Source of the DNA: Volvox africanus
Lineage: Eukaryota; Chlorophyta; Chlorophyceae; Chlamydomonadales; Volvocaceae
DNA length: 64,000 bases
Direction of reading: 5' to 3'
Assembly: GCA_030268105.1 (NCBI GenBank)
Contig: BSDZ01000079.1
Location: forward strand, 434,001-498,000
Position numbers and translations under genes: made by a program. The notes below the pieces were generated by a model. That model ran no database searches and was not told the origin of the DNA. It saw nothing but the letters and a program-made list of their open reading frames with translations. Positions 1 through 14,200 of this stretch are shown here, piece after piece (position 1 is the first letter of the stretch; every line of letters starts with the position of its first letter).

Positions 1-487
1 GTGCAGCTTAGGTTTTTGGTAAAACCTTGCGGCTTGGACAGTTTCGGAACACGGGTAGGTTACGCGAGTTTCATATCATGCACATGCGAGACGTATGGTG
101 GCGGCTTGTGGTCTGGGACATCTTTGGGAGGGGCAAGCGCGGGTGACATGCGCCCCAAGATGTCTCCAGAATATGGCACTGACTGAGCGACAAACTTACA
201 AGGGCTGAGGGAGCCCGCAGCCCTAAGCCGTACTTTGTCTCGTCGTATCACCAGGACCAATTTTAGCCGAAAGCTCTTATGCGTGCAACCTCCTGCTTCA
301 CACTTTCACACTGCGTGCAACCTGACAGGTTTATGCCGTTCACCAGTGTTCAGCAGCAACGGTTCTCATGCGCTTATGTGTTTTTTTCAGCTGAGCTGCC
401 CGGATTCGTCCTTTGGAGCCATTGTTGCACTAAACGTTATGCACGATGCCTGACTTCCTCTTCCACAACAATCTGCCCCCTCGACAG

Positions 488-1022
488 GCGTTATGAAGTT
501 GAGGGCATTCCCGCGCTGGTTGTCCTAGATGAGGAGTTCAATATCATCACCACGGAGGGTGTAGGTGCAGTGCGGAGCGACCCGACCGGGTCCCATTTCC
601 CTTGGCGCCCGCAGCCAATGGAGCGGCTCTCAGAGCGTCAAATTGACAGCATTAACAAAGGACCAATGTTGTTGCTTGTTGCGAACGCGGACGACGTTGG
701 GGCGGCTGAGGCCTTTGCCAAGCAAGTCCTGGAACCGGTGGCAGTAGCCGCGCGTGGGGCTGAGGGTGGCGACGAATGGACGTTCGTCTGGGCCCTTGCC
801 GGGGATGACCTTGCATCCAAGGTATTGAAGTTTGCTGGCGGGTTGGAGCTGGGCGACAAGGAGTATGGGGCGCTGCTTCTGGATGTGCCTAACCAGATGG
901 CATGGGACCTTGGGAAGCTGGGTGTGCAGATCAACGAGGCGGGCCTGGCAACGGCGGTGGAGAATCACAAGGCGGAGAAGCTGGGGAAGGGGCGGATGCT
1001 TTTCACCGAGGACGATGACTAA
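488..1022 (+). CDS. Nucleoredoxin-like thioredoxin-fold protein, 3'-terminal exon
   Basis: The last exon of a gene that begins left of the window; about 177 residues and the stop codon are present. An acceptor CAG at 485-487 precedes one base of a split codon, then RYEVEGIPALVVLDEE, the C-terminal half of a thioredoxin fold with the cis-proline GIP motif. GVGAVRSDPTG and FPWRPQP follow, which are typical of plant nucleoredoxins, where a redox-active WCxxC site lies upstream. That active site should be in an earlier exon and is not visible here. The remaining 100 residues have no recognised domain and end in an acidic EDDD. By family, nucleoredoxins are cytosolic or nuclear disulfide reductases; I cannot tell the number of thioredoxin domains. 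Bases 1-487 look like intron. Confidence 0.72.
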
Positions 1023-1102
1023 AGGGGAAGGATGCAACCTGATGCTGTTCCGGTGGTTTGAATTTATTTGTAAATCGGGAAGAGTTTTCTTCTGTATATT
1101 AC

Positions 1103-1107
1103 TGTAA
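1103..1107 (+). other. TGTAA poly(A) signal candidate of the nucleoredoxin gene
   Basis: TGTAA is the usual polyadenylation signal of volvocine algae. This copy lies 81 bases after the stop codon at 1022; another copy lies at 1069-1073. Either would suit a short 3' UTR. Confidence 0.4.
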
Positions 1108-1694
1108 CCAGTCAAATAAATTGGAGATTACATGTCTGGCGTATACGTCATCGAAGCAATTGTCCGACTCCACAGTCACCATCGCGTCGATGCTGGGTTG
1201 GAACTTAGATGATCAATATCTTCATGCCAACGTGTTTCTGGTACAGCATGTACTCAAAGTGATAACTATCATACGAACGGAATCACGCATTATTCTGCAA
1301 ATCTTAACGATCATCATGGAAATTTCGCCTTGCAACATGGACAATTATCCCTTTAACACGCAAACACAACTTCCCGTGAACGCTTCTGTCACACCCTGTT
1401 ATCAACAAACCTCCGCTTCTTAATACTAACGCAGCAATATCGCTGAACAAAATATCAACTTGCGCTTCGTACAGCCCAAGTCCAAAATGAGAGGCAGGGT
1501 TTGCGATTTCCCACACAGCGGCATGAGCAGGTTTGATATGCGCCCAAAATATGACGCACTGTTCGGCCCAGTAAAATTGCTCTCATAAAGGAGCACGGGC
1601 AGCTCACCACCTCCCTCCACCACGTTCATCGGCTCGTTGTGATCACCCCGGGTGGTAATCACCCCATTGAACGTGGGCTAAGTAGCTAGTCCAT
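1108..1694. other. Intergenic region between convergent genes
   Basis: This stretch separates the stop codons of the nucleoredoxin gene (+) and the Rieske gene (-), and should hold both 3' UTRs. I see no exon with splice sites and no conserved protein motif here. Confidence 0.5.
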
Positions 1695-3100
1695 TTACAA
1701 GTAGACCTCAATCTCGTCTGCATTGCTGACGCGCACCTGGAAGGTGGGCAAGGGCTTCTGTGCCGGGCCCTTACCCACAAGAGGCAAGTTCGGAAGCTGC
1801 GAACAGTTGCCATGGGGATGCGAAGGATGCACAGTAGGGATTACCAGGATGGCCAGGACGCGGACTTTCCCCAGGAGGGGGAGATGTGTAGAGTGCCAGA
1901 CAGGGGGGAACTTTGGGACATAGCGGGTCATACGCTATCATTTGGACGTATTTTGGTCACCATACATTTTATATATATATATATATATATATGTATAACC
2001 ACTCATTTCATACGCCCAATCATCGCCCAGAAGCACAGAGTGGACATGCGGGCAGTAAGCATGGGAGCTGCGCCAATTGATACAAAATTAGAGACCGAAG
2101 ATAACAACGGACCCTCAACGTGTGCTGCAGATCAAGATGACGTCACGTATGGCCCGCAGTGACATACCTTAGGGCACCACTCGCCCTTGACGGCGCCAGT
2201 CTCCAGGTCGAAATAAGTGCCGTGTGCGGGACAGACGACGCACTTGTCCTTGATGTCAGCCTGTCAAGGGCGGAGATATTATTGCACATCGTTGGTGACG
2301 TCGTCTTGAGCCCTGTAAACTATGTGAATAAGTGATAGGACACGATGTAGAGCAATAAAATGCAGAGGTGATCGAGGGCAGCGCAACCTGCATAAAATGC
2401 GTAAGAAGCAAGTGATACCTCCTACGTGAGAAAAGACTATAGAAAGCGCGCTACAATCATACCTGGAACATGGCCGTCTTGCCCACCAGTGGCAAGCCCA
2501 GGTGACTGCATTTGTTGGAGACGGCGCGGACTGTGCTATCCAGCTCCACTAGGAGAACCTAAGACAAGCATTGTTGTCAGCGTGTAAGGCAGATAAGGCG
2601 TTAAGGTGTGAATTAAGGGCGTGTCGCTTAGGTCACTGCTGGGCACCGTCCTCGTGTGAGGACGTGAAACAGCATACTGCTAGATGAACACACACAAGTG
2701 AAATCACATACAAATTCAGTTGAGCACTTAATGCATCGACGATCAATAATATGCTGCTGGTAAGCGGACGCGCATACCGTCACCTAAAGTGCTCTAACTC
2801 TATCAGGTTGCCCATTGCCTTGAAATTTCTTACCTTTCTGATAGGAAAATAGGTATTTCAGATATGATTACTGCATAGAGCACCTGACAGCATCCTTGCA
2901 AATATACTTGCCTTCTGGCCGCCGACCTCCACAACCTGCTTGCCACCGTTGGATTTCAGGCCAGCAATGCTGCCAACCTTCGTCCATGCAGCCGCCTGAA
3001 CACGGATCGCGCGGCGGGATACCACGCTGCGGGCCACGCCAGAGCTGCGGGTGCAGAGAGCGTTCGACATGTTGCGGACCGAAGGTTCAAATGAAGACAA
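1695..3100 (-). CDS. Rieske-type [2Fe-2S] ferredoxin-like protein, probably plastid-targeted
   Basis: A complete four-exon gene read leftwards: exons 3100-2912, 2558-2463, 2260-2168 and 1796-1695, joining in phase to 159 codons before the stop. The Rieske ligands are both present: C-x-H in NKCSHLGLPLVG (C80, H82) and C-x2-H in CVVCPAHGTYFDLETG (C105, H108). The protein ends PLPTFQVRVSNADEIEVYL. The N-terminus is rich in Arg, Ser, Ala and Val with few acidic residues, as in a chloroplast transit peptide. A second in-frame Met at 3070 could be the true start. Intron 1 begins with GC (AAG|gcaagt), since no GT donor keeps the frame. By family it should carry electrons through a Rieske cluster; the partner is unknown. 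A (TA)n run lies just upstream of exon 4, inside intron 3. Confidence 0.8.
1969..1992. repeat. (TA)n microsatellite
   Basis: About 12 TA dinucleotides inside intron 3 of the Rieske gene. Confidence 0.9.
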
Positions 3101-5219
3101 ACGTACAAGCAGAGTCTACATTTATATTTCTCAACTGACAACAAAACATCTTTCAAGGTGGATCCAGAAGATATTTCACTATACGTACGGCGCAAAGCAT
3201 ACAGCTCCCATGCTCTAGCTGATCCTCAAATTATTATAACCGGAGCAGTACCACATACTCACATGGCAGATAGTCACCGAACACCTCGGGCTCTCACGCA
3301 AGCTGCTATGCCGTGCATAGCAGCGGCAGACGGCAGCCGGACCGACAGCCGAGGACTTCGGACGCATGGAAGTCCATTCTCCGCACCCCAAATTCAACTG
3401 GCGGCCGAAGTGACAAACTCGGACGGACGCACGGATGGAACCATGAATATACGCGTGGATGCACGGGCATGTGGATGGACGCACGAACAGATCCAGGGGA
3501 CGTCGTGGGGACTAACGCATGAATGCGCAGACGGACAGCCGAACGGACAGATGGATGGATACATACATCCATACACATACATAGATGCACGCACAGAAAG
3601 ACGCAAGGAAAGACGCACAGACAGAGGCACAGAACGCATAAATGGACAGGACTGACGCACAAAAGGATGCATGACGGCCTCATGGACGGATGGTCGTCCC
3701 TGGTGGTGGTCATCCAGCTATCGTGGATAAACGAGAGCATGGCCACGTCCTAATGCAAGCCTGGGCATTGCACAGGTGCGCCCTCGGGGAGAACTGTCTT
3801 TGGCAGCGGGGTTATTCAGAGGGCGTCTGGAGCTCCCCGTTTCAATTCAAATATCTGAGACAACAGGTAACAGACAGTCAGGCGGGGATATACCTGGAAC
3901 GCGATTGCTCTGGTGTCCACCGATTCAGTTCCCATTTCCCGGAGGCCACAGATCACAGTCGATGGCAGTTCATTAGCGTAGTATGTGTCCTGTGCGTGTA
4001 GCGCTCCAACATCCTATGCCTTGGCTTGCTTTCGTAAACCCCGTGCAGCTTTCTTTTATTACAAACAGGAGAAAGCGGATCCGCCTCCGGTCGATAACCG
4101 CCAGCTGCCATCACACGGCTTCATACGCTCTGGGAAGTGCGACCATGCGATGTGCTGAGAGCACACACATGCATGCACACACCCGATCCACACCTGCCAC
4201 TAGGGGATAACGTTATGTCGCCTATGTTTCCCGCCTTCGGGCCCCACGGTGGTGCCCGAGCTCATGTTCAAAGACCGATTGTCGAAGAGGCCCTACCGTA
4301 AGAGGCTTATTCGCGCACAAATAATGAATTCGACTGAAAATCGAATTTGTAAGGCCACTGTTCCGTAAGCCAGCGTTAGCCACTCTCAAATAAGGTCTGA
4401 CGTCCTGGGTAGAGTTCAGAGCGATGCCTACGACATCCAAGAGCACGCAGGCAATCGCGAAATACGACCAACATTCTCCAACTAGCTTTGCAGCTGCAGT
4501 GCTGAACGGAATCTGTCAAATCCGCAGCCCCTCCGCCATCGCCACCATCATCAGCGGCACCACAACAGTTTGCCCTTCATAATAGTCAACTTGGTCGGCA
4601 CGCAATGCGAATGCGTAATGCAAACCATTAACTCGATAAGCAATTGGGAGACAACCATGAACGTATCTCAGTGGAATATACCTAAGTACTCCAAATGCGC
4701 CATTACGGCGTCTTACGCATGCTGCCTCCTCATGCCTTCTTATGCCTCATCGTGCGTGTTTTAATACGATACATGCAACCTAAATTGTCCAGGACTGAGC
4801 AGCGCGGCAAGGAGCTACTACGGGCAACTAGACGGGTAAAAGGCATCTAAATCCGCCAAGTGAGCGCCAAGTGAGCGACGGCTCCAACCTGCCTCCTACT
4901 GATGCCGTCTCATCATCTCTCCAACAACACACTGTCCGTGTCGTCCGCAGCTCATACCCTGCTTAGCTAACAACTTACCGACGTCGTACGGGACATATCC
5001 GAGAAACCGATACGATTAAATTTACGAAGATGCTCGCAGCGCGGCGTTCTCCAACGCCAGGTGTCTTCACCTAAGCAGCTGGCGTGCATACGCATCGTAC
5101 CGGTACCCCCGGTATTCAGCTGCCATCAAACCTTCACATTCAGATGCAAGATTCAATAACTCATCTTACGACTCATTGAGAACCCCCGGCCAGAAACCCG
5201 ATGGCGTGGTTAACACATG
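3101..5219. other. Intergenic region downstream of the RND gene
   Basis: This holds the 5' flank of the Rieske gene and the 3' flank of the Patched-like gene, with a degenerate tetranucleotide repeat in the first 650 bases. From 3750 to 5200 I see no coding sequence that I can support. Confidence 0.5.
3410..3745. repeat. Degenerate GACGGACGCACG/GATGGATG tandem repeat
   Basis: The sequence is built from diverged four-base units of the types GACG, GATG, CACG and CATA. The phasing keeps several overlapping frames open, giving peptides rich in Arg, Asp, Thr and His. I read these as an effect of the repeat rather than as genes. Confidence 0.6.
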
Positions 5220-8200
5220 TCACACTGCCTGCACCGCTGTGCGCGTAGACCTCACTCTGCCGCAGACTTCCTCCTCCCCTCCTCCCTGCTGGTCCGCATC
5301 TCTGTACGGCAGTGGGCCAATCCAACTCATAAGGACGGGCAACAACACAATACCATGCCAGATGGACAGCAATATGAGCACGGCGAACATTTTGAAGATG
5401 GTGGTGAAGATGTAGTGCTCTGCAGCGGCCATCGGAAGAACTGCGAGGAAGGTCGTCATAGCGCCGTTCCAAACCGCCCCCCCAATCTCAATCAGCGCCT
5501 TGTGAGCGCGCTCTTGCCGTGTACCTGTCCGGGTGTGTAAGATCGGGTTTGGATTCGGTATCAAAGGTTTTGATGGGGTCAGTTGGAACAAGCACGAAAT
5601 CAGGGATTTCCCGACGCTTGGGTCATTTGCGGACAGGCTATCGTGTCGTGAGCCACAAGGGATCTTATGCGCTTTACTTAGCAATTGGGCACATAGCATT
5701 GGAGGGAGGGGGAAGGAGCAGCCGTTGCTTCGAACCACAACCCCCTTCTACCCCCCCCACCCCACCTGTGGATACGAGGAAGGCCCGCATCACGTGTGCG
5801 GAGTAGTCGACGGCGATACCCACTGCCAGGACCAGCACGATGCAGGTCACAGAGTTAAACTGCAGATTGGCGTAGTGCATGAAGCCTGCATGCGGCAGTG
5901 GGCGAGTTGCGGGGGAACGTGGAATCTCAGTGTAAACAATCCTGATTGTAATGCCGCGAAGCCAACCCAGACGGCGAGCAGAAAGGCAGCTGCAAGGGTG
6001 TGGTGGAACCTGCTCGTGCCGGTCTCAGCAGACAAAAAGGTGATGATAAAGAGCAGGCGGGAGCGGGGAGGAAGGAGGGAAGGAGCAGGATCCAGAGAGC
6101 GTGCGTACATATCCCGGTCGCAAATTAAAGGTTCTCAAGCTAGGCTGGTGACGCGCCTCATCGGGGTTTAGGGACGCCGTCAAGGTGGGGCGGGGCAGGC
6201 ACTGAGACACTCAGGCAATGACGAATGAGGTGAAAGCAGAGCTTCCAAAAAGTGATGATGCCATGAATGCAGGTCGCCCGCCAAGATCCCCCCAGGTCGC
6301 ACCCACCGAACACGCCCACGTCACTCAGCACCACCATTGTCCCCACTATCAGGCTGGCCACGACGTCCGCCAGCAGGATCATCGTCACCAGGAACACCGC
6401 AGCCCCCGCAATGATGACGTTGGTGACGGTGGAGAAGGCGATGGTGCGGAAACCATCCCAGAAGGTGTACGACTGCGTGTCGTGGAACATCGCGCGGTGC
6501 GACATCACGATATGACATGGTGTTGGCCGTACAGGCAGGTAGCGGCGGAGGGATAGGAAGGCAAAAAGGGGGTCAGGGCGAGGTTGCAGTTACGCAAAGC
6601 AGGTAGTCATACGAATGTGTAGGAAAAAACGCGAACACCTGCGATCCACATCCCAGCGCTGTGTGGATAGCTTCACCATGTTTGAACACAACAGGAGGGC
6701 GCACGACAGGAATGCGAAGGGGAAATCGTTGCGGGGAAAGGCGGGGAGAATGGGAGCTACCAACGCCAAAGCACGGCGTGGCGTGGTTGGGGAAGGGGGC
6801 CAGGGGTAGATGGCGGCGAGGCCTTCAGTTCTGCACTCACAAAGCCAAATGCGATGGGGTCCAGATCGGGCGCAGCGGCCTCCACAGCCGCTCTGGTGGA
6901 ATCCACACACTTAACCGCCCAACTGCCGTCCTCTACGTCTTTGGTGAAGCCGTCGATGCGCGACCCGACAATGCGACCGGTGTTGGCGTTGATCAACACG
7001 TTGTGGGAGAAGCCCCGACCATCCGTGCTGAGCCATTTCTGCATCCATATTCAAATAAAGACATGGAGCCAAAATGGTTTGAGAGCATGGAAAGAAGGCA
7101 CTTTGATTCGTGCGCGTTTGTACATTAGCGCTTGTGTGAGTTCGCGTCCCGACCATGAACTTGCATCAAACGAACGAACGAACGAAATCGGGGGACTGGA
7201 TTACAACGGACACTTCCTTAGGGAAAGGTAGTCCTCACTCTTCAGTGGGCAAAGTGGCAAAGGGGCCACCGAACCGCAGTCCGCAATCCAGCAGTCGAGA
7301 GGGCAATGAAGGGCCTAGGGAGGAAAGAATATTAACGACGTGTGGAACGCACAGGCTAAGGCCCAAGGCTCTCAAACATCCCAGCCCTAGTCCCTGACCC
7401 CCGAAAGACAACGGGCAGGGAAACGCGGGTGGGGTACTTCGGGCCAGTGTGCAGTGTTGTACGGAGGACTATAATAAACGGTATTACGCGCAATATTATG
7501 CCACGAGAATGCAACATGTAGAATTTGGGGTGCTTTAATGGTGGTGGCAAGCGGGAAGTGGCCCATGGGTCCATACGCACAGTCGCACACCTGAAGCCAG
7601 GAATTGAAGGCGGTCTCGTTTGGCGCCCGCCCGTTGGTTAGCTGCGATGCGTAACTTCCGTTCAGCCAGGTCTGGTAGTTCACGTACCAACTGCTAACCG
7701 CTGGGACGTTGGTGATGTACTTATTCGTCCTGGCGCGGGGTAATCATCCGGGTGGATAGCGGCGGCGATCAACCGGCGGCAGCTCTTATTATCACTTACG
7801 AAGGGCGATACAGAACACATACCGGTGGATACTGCCTGTGTGCAGCTGGTAGAAGAGATAAAGCAAAGTATCAGATTCACTGCCCTCTCTCTGCAAGTCT
7901 GACACTTTTTTAATGTACGTGTATCGGCAACTTGTGTATTACGGCAGAGGTACGACATAGCTGTGCGCTCACTTGAATGCCTCCGAAATCTGCAGCAGTT
8001 GGTCCTGGTAGTAGAAGTAGTCCCGCCCGTCACGGGTCGCCCGGGTGTACACAGCTACCGGCACCTTCTCGCCGCCGAAGTACTGATCCTCCACTTGAAA
8101 GGCCTTATGTAGCCAGTTGCCATGGGGTACGAACAATTCTGTCGGGTTGAGGGGAGGGGGAGGTCGGGCGACGGAGGGGGATGTGGAGGAGCCTTATCCT

Positions 8201-11200
8201 TGATGTATGTGTTAACCGTACGGCCAAGTCGGACGTTATGTGAGCCCAGCAAACTCGTCAAGTCCTTCAAAGTCCACATTCATGAACTGCGGAAGGGCCG
8301 TACCTCGAAAATTGAAGTCCTGAAGGGTTGATGCATCGGCCACCAAATCCAGATACGCCATCGTTTGACCACCAGGCACGGCGGGTTGAATGGGGACGGG
8401 ACCGTTCCAGAAAGGTTAAGGGCCTTATAGAATATAGGTGCGGCAGGGTTAGGCAGTCCGGATCAGGAGGAAGGACACAAGGAGTACGAGGAGCAGGACG
8501 GGACACAATGACGCAGGCTGAAAAAGGGGGGCCAGAATGTGAAGAGCATCAGGCGTTAGAGGATACCGCAACCCCCCACATCAGGAAAAAAACCGCCACC
8601 TCCTGTAGGCGTGAGGACTTTCGTCTGGGCTTGGGGATGCGTTGGGCCGCGCACATGTCCCAAATGTCTACATGTATGTACCGTCGAACAAACACCTTAC
8701 CGTCGAAGCGCATAGAGCAATTTGATTAAACATATCAACAGCGTCAATGCCGTACACCACTGAGTCTTACCATGTAGACTTTGGTGCAGCCGTATATCGC
8801 AAAGCCCAGCATGACGCACTCCAGTACGACAACCATGATCTTGCCATATCTGTTTAGCGACAACGCCGGCAGCCAGCGGGCCACGATCCGGGTGCTTAGT
8901 TGGTCCTCGTGCGGATCAAACACGCGACGCCCGCAACACGGCACGATGACCGGGGTAGAAAAGTCCCGCGGAGGCGCCACCGCCTCCTGCTGCTGTTGCT
9001 GCTGGTCCGATGCTGATGGCGGCCGTATCATCACCTTCACTGCCACGTCAGGAACAGAGCCCATGGCTCCGGAACCAGCCCGATTAATAGGCATGAGCGG
9101 CGGCGGTGGCGGCTTTGCGGTGGTGGCTGTAGCGGTGGTGGTGGTGGAGGTAGTGGACGGGTCCCCAAGGGCGGTGACTTGCGTAGGGTAGCTGCTGGCC
9201 ATGGTGGGTCCCGCAGAATCGTGTTTGTAGGTGTTGGTTCCGAAGCTCCAGCCGTTGTTGCCCCGCGTGAGCTGATCCGCCGCGGGTTCAGCCACACAGC
9301 AGCCGGGAGCGACGCAACCGAAACCCGGGCAGCCGACCCCCAGGCGGGTGCGTAGCTCCCGGCGGGCGTCCAACGTAAGGAAGGCGGGAAAGATGGTGAC
9401 CTGCGAGATTGGGATGTTGGGATAGGGGCCAGGGGTTGATCGGGCTTGTTTTCGGGAAATGGGAGCCCGAACAGATATGATGGACAGAAACGTCGCAACT
9501 TGGCAAACCACCTAACGAAACTGAAGTCGCAATTGCTGAATCTGATGTTGCTTGTTTCTTTACTTTAAACCGCGGCTGTTGATGCGCTATATTATATTTG
9601 TGCTTCATTGTCGTAAAGAAAGGTTCCCTAAAGGGACAGGAGACGAGAGATGAAAGACCAGTAACTGCCATCCCATCTCCGCTGATGCAGCAGGTTTTGT
9701 TTTCCTTTCACAAGGCTGCTGTGGCAAGAGCAGCTGCAGTTGTGGTGGTGGTGGTGGTTTGGGGAGAGCAGCGACTCAGCGTGGCCCCGCAGGCGAGACG
9801 TGGCCACGTGTGAGGAACAGCCGTACATGCGGGCCACCTGTAATAACTACTTGGTTTCGGAACCAGCCTCTGATCGTTTCGGAAGCCGGCACGCCAACGA
9901 TCGCATTCCGGCTCAGCTGCCATCTCCCACCTGGAACACGAACACTAGCAGGGTGCCGATGGAGGCGTAGACAGAGAAGCTGAGCAGGGCCTCCAGGGAG
10001 GTGTAGGTGCCAACAGCGAAGGCGATCACATTAGTCATGCACGACACGGTGATGGACGAGCCGGCCAGACCGAGAGCCTCGCCCATGCTGCGGTGGACAG
10101 AAAGGGGTCAGAATGAAATCCCATTATACCATTATACCACCACCATTATTGTTGGTACCCCGATAAGCTTAGACGCCCAGCTCATTCCAGCTTATTCCGT
10201 ACAAACCAGACGACACAAGCCGTACTCTTCTTCCGCAGTGCGCTCTCCTCACCGGTACTCGATGGGTGCATCTGGATCTTGATCGAAGTAGTTGGAGATT
10301 ATGATGAATGTATTGTCCTGGTGGTGTGGCGAAACGAAGAGAGGGGTTTTCACTCAACACCGGATCCCGGCCCGGCATGGGGAACCCATGTGCATTCAGA
10401 CTATGTGGCGAGTTTGGGGCGGTGAAGCGGTGCACGTGTTCATGAGGCACGAGGGGAAGATGGGGGATCCGAATATGAGTGATGACATCGTGATGAAGAC
10501 GTAGTGCACGACGAGAAGCAGCACCCCACCATGCACCCGAGGCAGTCCGGGAGATACGCAGATGCGTTTTGAGACCGTACTGCCCAAGGGCCCTATGGAC
10601 CCCAAACGCCAAGGCTGTAAGACCTAGATGATAGATAATTGGTGTTCCCCACCATCATCACCATCATCATTGTCATCACCATCATCATCATCATCGTCGT
10701 CGTGCGGCAATCGCAGCCGGCCCCCTCCCTTTCGGTTCTCGTCTCTGCCCCCGCAACGCCCCCCAGTATACTCACAACACCAACTCCGACCAGGAGGAAG
10801 GGAAGCACCTGCAGCGCACGAGGGCCCCACCATCGGCGATGATGGTCAGTGCGGGTCAACACTGGGCTGAGAGCGGGATGGCAACATACGAAGGCATATA
10901 GCTCCGGGCTCCGGGACCAAACAATGTTCGCGGACAGCCTCAGAAACGAAATCAGCCGCGAGCTGAAAACTGTCCATTGAACTGGAGGAATGTCTGTGTG
11001 TGTCTCTTTGTGGGCCTCACGCCTGGGCTTCTGAATTGAGAAGAATTTAACATGTCACACCGGGTTTCCAGACGGCCCCTGGAGGAACCTAATCATGACT
11101 CCTGCAGGTCAGTCTTAAAATTGACACGCGCCCCCCCCACTGGCCCTCCCCTATTCCCCACTTCCTAACCGCCAACCGCCATACAACCGTGGGACCACCG

Positions 11201-14200
11201 GACAACTGCCACGGACCTGGCATACGAAATTGAACTTCAGTCCTAAGCCGCCTAGCAGACCGATATCCATTCCGATGCCCATTCCAATTGCCAGGAAGCT
11301 GGCTAAAGCCACGTGGGCCTTTTGATAGGCCCAGCTGGACAGGCGAGTCGGGAGGGAGAGGGATATGAGCTCAAAAAACGGCTGCGAGTGTGTATGTGTA
11401 TGTGTATGTGTATGTGGCGGCAACAATACAAGAAATACGAAGGGAGAACCGGTGGGAGCCATGTGGGGGGTGGAGCTATGTGGGGGAATCCGGCAGCCCC
11501 GAGGAGAGGCCGCCTCGATGGGGCGTAATGCACTGACTGAAAGCTGGACATGGGGCCAGAAGGGAGGCCCACACAGGTCGCGTGGATGTGCTGCTTGGAG
11601 AGGGCAGACTCCATGTTTTGAATATGCAATTACGGAAAAGATTATTTGAAAAATAATTGTCTTGTTCGTTTTACCCCGCACCGCACTTGTCGTACAATGA
11701 AAGCCCTCTTTGACTTCAGGCAATTTGGATGCGAGATAAGCCGTAGACGCGCTTCAAGACGCCGATGTCCCTTTTCCCCCTTTCCCCGGCGGCAACGGCG
11801 CCAACCTCGTCGGACCGCTGAATCCGAATCCAGTTGGCTCAGTTGAATCTTTGCTTGGCTTGCCACTACCTGGCCCGTCTTCTTTTACCGGGAGTTACGT
11901 AATATGTATTGTTATTTTATTGTTATCGTCATCATTATTATTCATTTCCTTTATTGCCCAAGGGGGTCCTCCCGGCTCCGACCTTTATCCCTTATTCCCG
12001 CCAGCCGCCCACCCTGGTGGACCACCGAAACCGCCGGCAGCCCCACCTGTTGCGCCAGAGCGCTATGATTGTGTAAGTGATGAGGAGGATGTAGCCGATG
12101 GAGAGCCTGCCTATGTCCCGATTGATGGCCTTGGCTGCAGTGAAATGCGGTTGGGTGCACGTGGGGCGGTTGGGGAGCAGGGCCTGCTTGCGTCTGTCTG
12201 TGGAAAGGCAGCCGGCCGGCGCTGGGGTGTACGAATGTGGACAAGCAGGCAAAGATCCGGGGATGCAAACTTCATTCCCTGTCTGTATGTACGGGGAATG
12301 TCCCTACCCGAAAACACCTCCCTGAAAATCCCGGTCGGTGATGCCTTTGCATCGGTCTCAGCATCCGCTCCCCCCCTTTCCGCCAGCCGTATTCCCAGCC
12401 CTTGCTGGCTGGTCCACTGCACTCGACTCACTTGACTCTCGCCCCACAGCGCCATCGCACGACACGTACTGCGCCACAACAGCTGAGCTCCACTTGTCAT
12501 AGGCGACCTCCGTGATGCGCTCCTGCCATTTGAACGCCACGCTGCCCTCCCCCTCCCCGTCCAATTTAGTAACGGAGTCCTGCACAGGATAAGGATAAGG
12601 AGCGACGAAAGCTCCCCGACTAGGTCCATACCGGAAAAGAGAGAAAGCTGGGTGTGCTGGATGTGCTGGATGCACTCGCACTTGCATATAGAAATTGGTA
12701 ATGGTGGTTGTGGTGGAGGTTGTGGTGGTGGTTGTGGAGCCGTGGCCTCCGGCAACACACTTCCACGATTTAAAGGTGTAGAGGCACCCTAAAAACCCTA
12801 AAACCCTATCAGCATCACGAGAGGCCCTTGCAGCTCTCAACTACTACAGTGGTGGTAATGGTGTTGGTGGTGTTGGAGGTGTTGATGGTAATGGTGGTGT
12901 TTGTGTTGTTATTGGTGGTGGTGGATCAACACCCCGTATAAAGCAAGGGACGAGTAAGAGCTGCACCCAACCAGTCCGGACACCACTCCGAACAGCGAGT
13001 GCCAACAACCGAAACCAGCTCCGAAACCAGCTACCCCGCCCCAACGAACCCCCCAACGAATCACCTCAATGATCCTGATGTAGAACACTGTCTGGAATAC
13101 CTCGGCTCGAGTCACAGCCCCCGTCGCATTCCGATCCACACCGCCCATCACCCAGTCCAGGCTGAGCGGCAGCCCCTGCCAGTCCGCAATCGTCCCCCCG
13201 TTGACGGTCCGAATCACATCCGGGTCTGAGAGCAGGGTGGTCTCATTGAACTCCCAGAACTGCAAAATGCTCTCCACCTGACAAAAGGGAGGAGGTAGGG
13301 GGCGGCGGGGCCAGAGAATGGCTAGAAGGCACGCAGCGACGGTGGCTCTCCAAGATATGGCGGTGAAGGAAGAAGAGGGCGACAGAAGGAATCTAGAAAT
13401 GATGGACGCGAGTGCCCCCCCTGTACCAGGGGGTGAGGCCGGGGCGGTGAGAGATTAAAAGATTATCGTGACGGCGTCCGACGCCTGCTGAGGCCGGTGT
13501 ATGTATCTCACTAGGATACTGCCTGGGACCTGCTGCTGTGCTGCTGTGTGTCTTTGGGTGAGGAGGTTGGGGGATAGAGTGGAGTGGAGTGGAGTGGAGT
13601 GCCGTGGCGTGGGGTGGGGCCATCAGCCGCCCGAGGACTCCAGAGCCACAGACGGGACTCAGAGTCCACCCACTGAACCGCCCGCTGAGCTACTGAGACC
13701 GGAACGTGAAGACGTCGACCCGCCACCCCCCACGACCCACCCTGCATCTTGTGTTGTTGCCGGACCCCGTGTCACACACATCGCTCCAGGTGTAGGACTT
13801 CCCTTTCACTGCGACCACTTGGCTCGTGATGAGCTTATAGGCGCGGAGGTGCTCCAGGAGGGCCTCCTTGGTGAGTACGGAGCCGCCGGACTGCGCGCGG
13901 TCCAGGCAAAGGATTTTGACCTGCAGCGCAGGATTCGGGAGGGAGGGTGTGGGGTTGGAGAAGGAAGATTTCCTTCCGCAGGGAGAGAATAACGGATTGC
14001 TGAGCGGTGAATGCTGTTGGTAAACGGAGAGGCAGCAAGGAAGATAAAACAAGGAAAATGTGTACCGTTTTATGTTTGGGCGTTAGAAAACAGAGTCCCA
14101 ATCCACGCCGCAAAACATTCCCCCACACCCTTCACCCTAAGTAGCTTACTGATAGTGACTCCGACGGATAGTTTGCATCAACATACTCCTTGTCCTTAAA

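Noticed and set aside
11642..11866. Minus-strand frame as an exon of the Patched-like gene
   Set aside because: Exons 12134-12047 and 11334-11217 already join in phase (RNSWAYQKAH), leaving no place for it.
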